This document shows positions 59,090-64,000 of a stretch of 64,000 nucleotides of DNA, one piece after another. The notes below the pieces were generated by a model. The model ran no database searches. It was not told the DNA's origin and saw only the letters and a program-made list of their open reading frames with translations. How positions within the stretch are numbered: position 1 is the first letter of the stretch; the number at the start of each line of letters is the position of its first letter. Source of the stretch: Gymnothorax reevesii (taxonomy: Eukaryota; Chordata; Actinopteri; Anguilliformes; Muraenidae); contig CM056580.1 of NCBI GenBank assembly GCA_029721435.1, forward strand, positions 73,681,367 through 73,745,366, read 5' to 3'. Position numbers and translations under genes: made by a program.

Positions 59090-60010
59090 TATATTTATAC
59101 CATGGTCTGGGTGAATACTTTTTTCTGATCGGCTGGCAGGTATTCATTAAAACCGTGGAACCGCACAGGTAGTTCGGCTACGGTAGTTTCACCATTCGAA
59201 ATTCATCCACTTGCCAACTTGGAACCATAGCAACGTTAGAGCTGGTATTTGACTGGGTGCAACAGAAACTGCTCATTTATCTCCAGTAAATTTAGCGGCG
59301 TCATATAATTTGCGTCCTGTGGGGCGGTTGACAATAGGTACTCAAGCAATAATGACTGTAAATATTATAGCATCGAAGTAATCAGGCTTTATTTATTAAA
59401 CGATTATAATTGTGTACGGTTACAAGAGAAGCTAACGTGTCCACTTCATGTGTCAGTAACTGCTGACAGTTCGCTAGCTACGTGCTATGCCAGCAGACTG
59501 ATTTTAGCTTCCTGACTGCGGAAACTGTCATAAGTTCATTGTAATTGTGGGTAGCATGTTAGCTACACTCTGCATAATTGCGCATAATGTTGCGTTATGC
59601 ATAATCTCCGTTTCTGATGGAATCCGGTATCATATCATAAGCTAGTAAACGGATGTAAGCATGCGCAAATTCTTTCTCCATGAACGTGATGAACTAAGAT
59701 AGCTGGTTCAATTTAGCTTGGCCTATAGTATTGGATATGCGAAGGCGCGGCGCCTGTTTAATGATTACCGACTCGTTTTTTTTTTTTAGTCCAAAACTTT
59801 AAGCAAAAATTTCTGAGTGCGGCGATTTGATATTGCTGGCAAATGACTATGGTATAAGCGGGATAATCAACTCGAAGGTGAGCATTCCACGGTTAAGGCA
59901 CTTCGAGGAGGCAACCACTCTCCGCTTTGCATCAGTGGTTATTTGCCTCCGTGTCGTGCATTAAAACCGTGGAATGCACACCTTCTCGTTAATTATCCCT
60001 TATATATATA
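59090..60010. repeat. Nested fish repeat with imperfect 70-bp hairpin
   Basis: 59855-59930 (GCGGGATAATCAACTCGAAG, AGCATTCCACGGTT, GGAGGCAA..ACT) pairs with 59935-60003 (AGTGGTTATTTGCCTCC, TTAAAACCGTGGAATGC, ACACCTTCTCGTTAATTATC). A related AACCGTGGAACC block lies at 59151. It is flanked by TA-rich runs. Confidence 0.6.
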
Positions 60011-60454
60011 TATATATGTTTTTTAAGGTTCTATATTGTTCTGTTACTGTATCTCCGTGATATCACAGTGATATCATGTCCTTGTATATGTTCAAGTATT
60101 CTCTTTAAATTTAAAATGATAAGGCCAAGTCAGCAGTACATCCAAACAACACGTCATTTTCTAACTTATACTCCTTGATAACACCACACATAACAAAGAC
60201 AACATCCACACAATGCGTCAATCCAAAGACCAACTGATAAACAACATGTTATCTCAATCTCACGGATGGAAAGTAACCAATCAACAACAAATTTTCGTGT
60301 TATGATTTTTAATGAAAACATTTATTGCATAATTCTTAAAGATATTGAACTAAAACAAGAAATATAACATTAAGTATACACTGCTCAACATGTTCAAAGA
60401 CGTCTCCAGCTTGAAACCCTCCTACGAAGGTAGAAACTAATGATGTGGCCGTTG

Positions 60455-60578
60455 CTCAATTTATCCCAAGGGTGTCTGCCAAAGCAATGTAGTCAAGATT
60501 TTCGTTCTCGAAGGCGTCGATTAACCTTCCCCTATCTTCGTTTGTAATGCGCCTGTAGCGTATGTGTTGAGCTGCCAT
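60455..60578 (-). pseudogene. N-terminal relic of IS630-like transposase
   Basis: Minus-strand frame from ATG 60578: RYRRITNEDRGRLIDAFENE, then LDYIALADTLGIN and a stop. This matches the N-terminal helix-turn-helix region of fish IS630-like transposases (RLI.AFENE..DY...AD.LG.NR.TAR). The catalytic part is gone. Confidence 0.6.
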
Positions 60579-61588
60579 TGTACCCGAATGAGGCTACACT
60601 TGAGAATGAACAAATATAGCCCCTACCCAAAGCAGCTGTATTGATGATGAAGCCAATTTATTCAAAACTGAAAGGAAAAAAAAAGCCACACATAGACCCC
60701 AAGCTCGCTAAATGCAATGATTCATTTAAATTGAATGCACTTATTTGGAACATTTCTCACGAATATGAATGACGAACGAGGTTCCGCCGCTGGCTTGAAA
60801 TGAATTTGAATGCTCATTGCTGAAATGTATGCTCCTATTTTGAATTTGAATGACGCTAATGAACAATTGATTGCTCGGATAGTGAATTTGAATGACCAGA
60901 TTGGGAATTTGAAAGCTGATTCAGTACTGCGAGCGTGAAATGCGTGAAATTGAATGCTCGGAATATGAACTTGAATGACAAAATTATGAAATTGACCGGG
61001 AAAACCTATTTTATGGTTTGAGGTTCAGTCTGCTTGAAAGGAGCCAGTGATCTTATAAAAAGGATGGAATCATGAGTCAAAAGTAGTATCTCAGCATTCT
61101 TGAGTAGCAGTTAACAGTTACCCTAACCCAGTTACTGTTACGCAGTGTTTTGGTGGGTGTACTGTGGCACTGTGCAGATGAGGTGATGATGGATTTGTTT
61201 CTGATGGAGGATTTGCTATATGATTTATGCTCATCTCATGTGAATCTTTTTACTAATGCAATCTTGGTGCCTATGGTTATTACTTTGTAGGTGTATGTCG
61301 TTGAACTTTTAATTGATAATCATATCTGTCTCATCTAAGCTTGGTAGCTCTGCTGGTCGTTGACAGCAGAAAAAAAGGGAGCTGGTAAGGTACTGAAAAG
61401 TACATCATGGTTCAATTACTTCCAGCACTACGGGGAGCCCTGTGTTTGCATATAGTCTCTGGCTAGGCATATTGTATAACCAGTTTCCATGTCGGATTGT
61501 GGATTTGGTCGTCCCTAATTATTCAGACAGGCCTCTGGAACTGACTGGGTGGTACTGACTATTTCTTTCTGTGTGATGTGTATCATTG

Positions 61589-61603
61589 GTGTGTGCGTGT
61601 GTG

Positions 61604-61658
<55 letters not shown>
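61589..61658. repeat. (GT)n microsatellite, about 70 bp
   Basis: GT repeat with two GC interruptions; antisense and sense open frames across it are artefacts. Confidence 0.95.
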
Positions 61659-61659
<1 letters not shown>

Positions 61660-62170
61660 TGTACGCGGGCCGGCACGGTGTTCATGTCGGTCAAAGCTTG
61701 TAAAAACACTTGCATTTTACTGCTTATTTATTTATTTATTATTAATTAAAAAAAAAAAATAGTAGCAAGTTATTTTAGGTTTTGAGCACCCACCAGCATA
61801 CACAAAAATCGATGCCAATGATCTCAGTTGGAAAGAAACATCTGGTGAAATCAGTTATGACTTGGCCTGCTCAAAATCCAGATCTTAATCCGATTGAGCA
61901 AATCTGTTGTAACGTCGAAACAAACTTTTTGGAATGAACTTCAAACCATATGGAATGGTTAAACGAGTGATTAAATAAAAAATATATGAAAACTACGTCT
62001 GATAGATTAAATGCTGTAATCAAAGCAAAGGGTGGCCACACTGGATATTGACTTTCTCTCTCAAAAATACATTTTTTTTGTTTTTATTATATATTGTTAT
62101 CTGTTAACTTATTTTCATCTATCTGATTCACTATAATGTGAAATAAATACTTGTACAGTACTTGGTTTCT

Positions 62171-63258
62171 GATTTCTCTTCATTTTGTTAAGTGTATAAT
62201 CATCTCTGCATTCTACTGTATGTCTGGCCTAATTTCTGAAACATTCCTGCATCACTTTTGAAGATCATTGTAGGATACTTGGGAAGGAGCCAGATATGCT
62301 CAGAAGCCCAGGAAACAGAGCACTTTTGTGCCAGGATTATTGCCAATGAATTGTACATTTTTAAGTATTTGGTTTGCCGGCACATTACAGTTATTCGGAA
62401 TGAATGTGCCGTGTCTGATTCAGACCTAGCCAGTAAAATGATCAAAATTCAAAGAACATTTTTAAATACCCAAAAAAGTGAAAGTGTGACAATTTTATTG
62501 TTATTTATTTATTTAAAAACCACTCGCTAAAACTCTTGTGTATTTGCTCAAGAATGGTGAAATGCGTTAATTGTAAGTTAACATGTTGATCTTATCTCAG
62601 CCAATGACTTATAAGGGGTGTGTTTTTCCAGAACAGCACCACATAGCTGAAGGAAACAGATCTTTTATGGATCCTCAGTACTTGACTGCAGTGGAATTGC
62701 CAGGTCCTGCAGACCTTCTGGGAGTGAGATGCGACAGGCAGCAAAAATTATTGTTATGCGCACATTCCCTCACCAAGGACTGTAAATTATGATACGTAAC
62801 ACCGCAAGAAGAAAGTAATTCGCAGTGCAGAAGGTCATGATGCATATTGATTTACAAAGCCGCTGACACTTTATGGGCCTCACCCATATTTTCCCACCAA
62901 AAAGTTAAGAGCGAGGATCAGCTTTCGTGATGGGAACGTTCCCCACACACCAAGGGCAATATTACTGGGAATGCAAGCGGTAAAACCTCTGGGTAGTCCT
63001 AAATTTTAGGGCAGCCTTTTTCCAATTATTTTCATAATTGAAGAAATTTCTCAACACAATGATTGGACATAATACACAACTTTATATGTTGATTGACCTT
63101 CACTGAAGGACTTTGTCCAATAGGAAATGCTTTGTTTTTTTTTCCATTTTAATGGAAAACATTACCTGTGAATTCACTGCTGAGGAAAGATGAGCGAAAG
63201 GAATTTTAGTCTTCACACGTCTGCCACAACACCAAGCTCCTCTTGTTATGATACTGCT
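62171..63258. other. Intergenic stretch with one weak exon-like segment
   Basis: 62632-62723 is bounded by TGTTTTTCCAG and GGA|GTGAGA and has one open frame (SFMDPQYLTAVELPGPADLL). No family is recognised. The rest is featureless. Confidence 0.2.
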
Positions 63259-64000
63259 AAATATATACTCGAAGGCAATGAAAACGCAACACCTTTGGTT
63301 GATTTTTGCTCAGGACCTGAGTAGTCCAATTTGAGTTCTTAAGTGACCATTGGGGTCACAATGTGTACCTCGTTACACATGAATGATCATCATGTAACTC
63401 AACAGTGTAAGTTGGACTCTTGTCAATCCATATTGAGTACGACATATAGGATTAGGAGTTGTGTGCATGCAATGCTTGAAATGAAGGAGGGGTTGTCTTC
63501 CCTATATAAAGGCATGATAAAAACATTTTTAAGTGTCATAATGCCACGTCTGTTGACTGAACAATGGAACAGGGCCCTGGGTATGCTAGAGGCGGGATTA
63601 ATTCGCCGGCAAGTGGCTCACCGTTTTGGGTGTAGTACGTCCAGCATCAGTACGTTTTGAGTGTAGTACGTCCAACTGGGACAAGCTCTTTCATCAAGAG
63701 TACCTTGACCTCAAACCAGGCAGCAACTCCAGAATGCACTACAGGCAGAGTGGTGACAATTTCCCCAGGACAACATAAGACGCTTAGTCAGGTCCAGTAG
63801 GAGACATTGTACTGCCTGTGTGGATATTCGTCGGGGTCACACCCGATACTGACTGTTCTTTTGAGTTCAGTTTTAAGCGTGTGTTCCGTTCAGTCTTGTT
63901 GTGATTTTTCATTTTCAACTTGTGCTCGTTATATTTAATGAATCGTTCATTATTGTCCAAATCGGCCCATTAACACATTTAATTCATCAAAGTCAACCCA
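63259..64000 (+). mobile_element. Internally deleted Tc1-like element, cut by window end
   Basis: The left end reads TCGAAGGCAATGAAAACGCA. The ORF from about 63541 gives MPRLLTEQWNRALGMLEAGL, then IRRQVAHRFGCSTSSIS, the first DNA-binding helices of this Tc1 group. After a 31-bp tandem duplication the sequence jumps to the transposase C-terminus (FPQDNIRRLVRSSRRRCTAC, RRGHTRY at about 63845). The catalytic DDE region is missing. The right end continues past the window. Confidence 0.75.

Larger units (their letters stand above)
58615..61006. mobile_element. 2.4-kb IS630-like DNA transposon with TA duplication
   Basis: The ends are GGTTTTCCCGGTCAATTTCA and the exact inverse TGAAATTGACCGGGAAAACC, flanked by TA on both sides (58613-58614, 61007-61008). 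Next to each end are clusters of CATTCAAATTC / GAATTTGAATG motifs in opposed orientation (58640-58920, 60720-60990). Internally it holds a transposase N-terminal relic (60455-60578) and an unrelated hairpin repeat (59850-60005). Removing it repairs the Tc1 frame around it. Confidence 0.8.
58180..62170 (+). mobile_element. Tc1-like transposon relic split by IS630-like insertion
   Basis: The left part (to 58614) encodes fragments of a Tc1 transposase: NKRLEFANKFKDWTSENWEQ, VLWTHESKCDI, RIGEHLKNDWLTPSVKPGGG. The right part resumes after the insertion at 61009 (LWFEVQSA-like and GASDLIKKDGIM) and ends with TWPAQNPDLNPIEQI at about 61862 and an AT-rich tail near 62160. The first catalytic aspartate is present (THESK), and the SPDLNPIE-type block reads NPDLNPIE. 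Stops are numerous. Confidence 0.7.

Noticed and set aside
61515..61749. ORFs rich in Val/Cys or Thr/His across the GT microsatellite
   Set aside because: They are translations of the dinucleotide repeat.

Overview
The window is vertebrate nuclear DNA, almost certainly from a teleost fish. It holds two recognisable single-copy vertebrate genes with canonical GT-AG introns. The rest is a dense, nested deposit of fish-type transposable elements: Tc1/mariner, an IS630-like element, a Tf1/sushi LTR retrotransposon, a DIRS element, and L1-type, L2-type and other LINEs, plus MITEs and foldbacks. Most lines of open frame here are chance ORFs or decayed transposon genes.

Host genes. ARID5A lies on the + strand (exons in view 1410-1462, 3688-3785, 3896-4067, 4417-5667); its first coding exons must lie upstream of the window. 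COX5B lies complete on the - strand (four coding exons, start codon 17463-17461, stop 12992-12990). The two converge tail to tail across a 7.3 kb gap. Both also lie at 2q11.2 in human, so the linkage is probably old. The gap holds a 1.6 kb mariner-like element and a 2.4 kb foldback element with about 833-bp inverted arms, which ends about 150 bp beyond the COX5B polyadenylation signal. A third host gene is hinted at only by one possible exon at 53605-53719.

Layout. 1-5.7 kb: ARID5A with transposon relics in and before its introns. 5.7-12.7 kb: mariner element, diverged tandem repeat, long foldback. 12.8-17.7 kb: COX5B with a CpG-containing promoter carrying YY1-, CRE- and NRF1-like sites. 17.7-22.4 kb: AT-rich intergenic DNA with microsatellites. 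22.5-26.4 kb: DIRS-type element (gag, RT, RNase H), 3' truncated. 27.1-30.0 kb: truncated L1 split by a solo LTR. 30.0-30.8 kb: MITE carrying nuclear-receptor-like half sites. 32.7-35.6 kb: minus-strand LINE split by a 1.34 kb MITE. 35.8-37.4 kb: nearly identical 0.82 kb tandem duplication. 37.9-41.3 kb: minus-strand L2-type LINE split by a 142-bp-arm palindrome. 45.3-49.3 kb: fish repeat invaded by a 3'-truncated Tf1/sushi element. 50.9-51.6 kb: TA-flanked element containing a tRNA-like sequence. 54.1-54.7 kb: inverted second copy of the 45.3 kb repeat. 56-62 kb: Tc1 relics, one split by an IS630-like element with TA target duplication. 63.3 kb to the end: internally deleted Tc1-like element.

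I found no wholly new system. The observations most worth checking are the self-priming signature of the sushi element and its solo LTR, the long foldback with a carried ORF, the inverted duplications with very similar arms, the tandem-acceptor splice site in ARID5A and the possible lone exon. All family assignments were made by eye from translated motifs and repeat ends; no searches were run.
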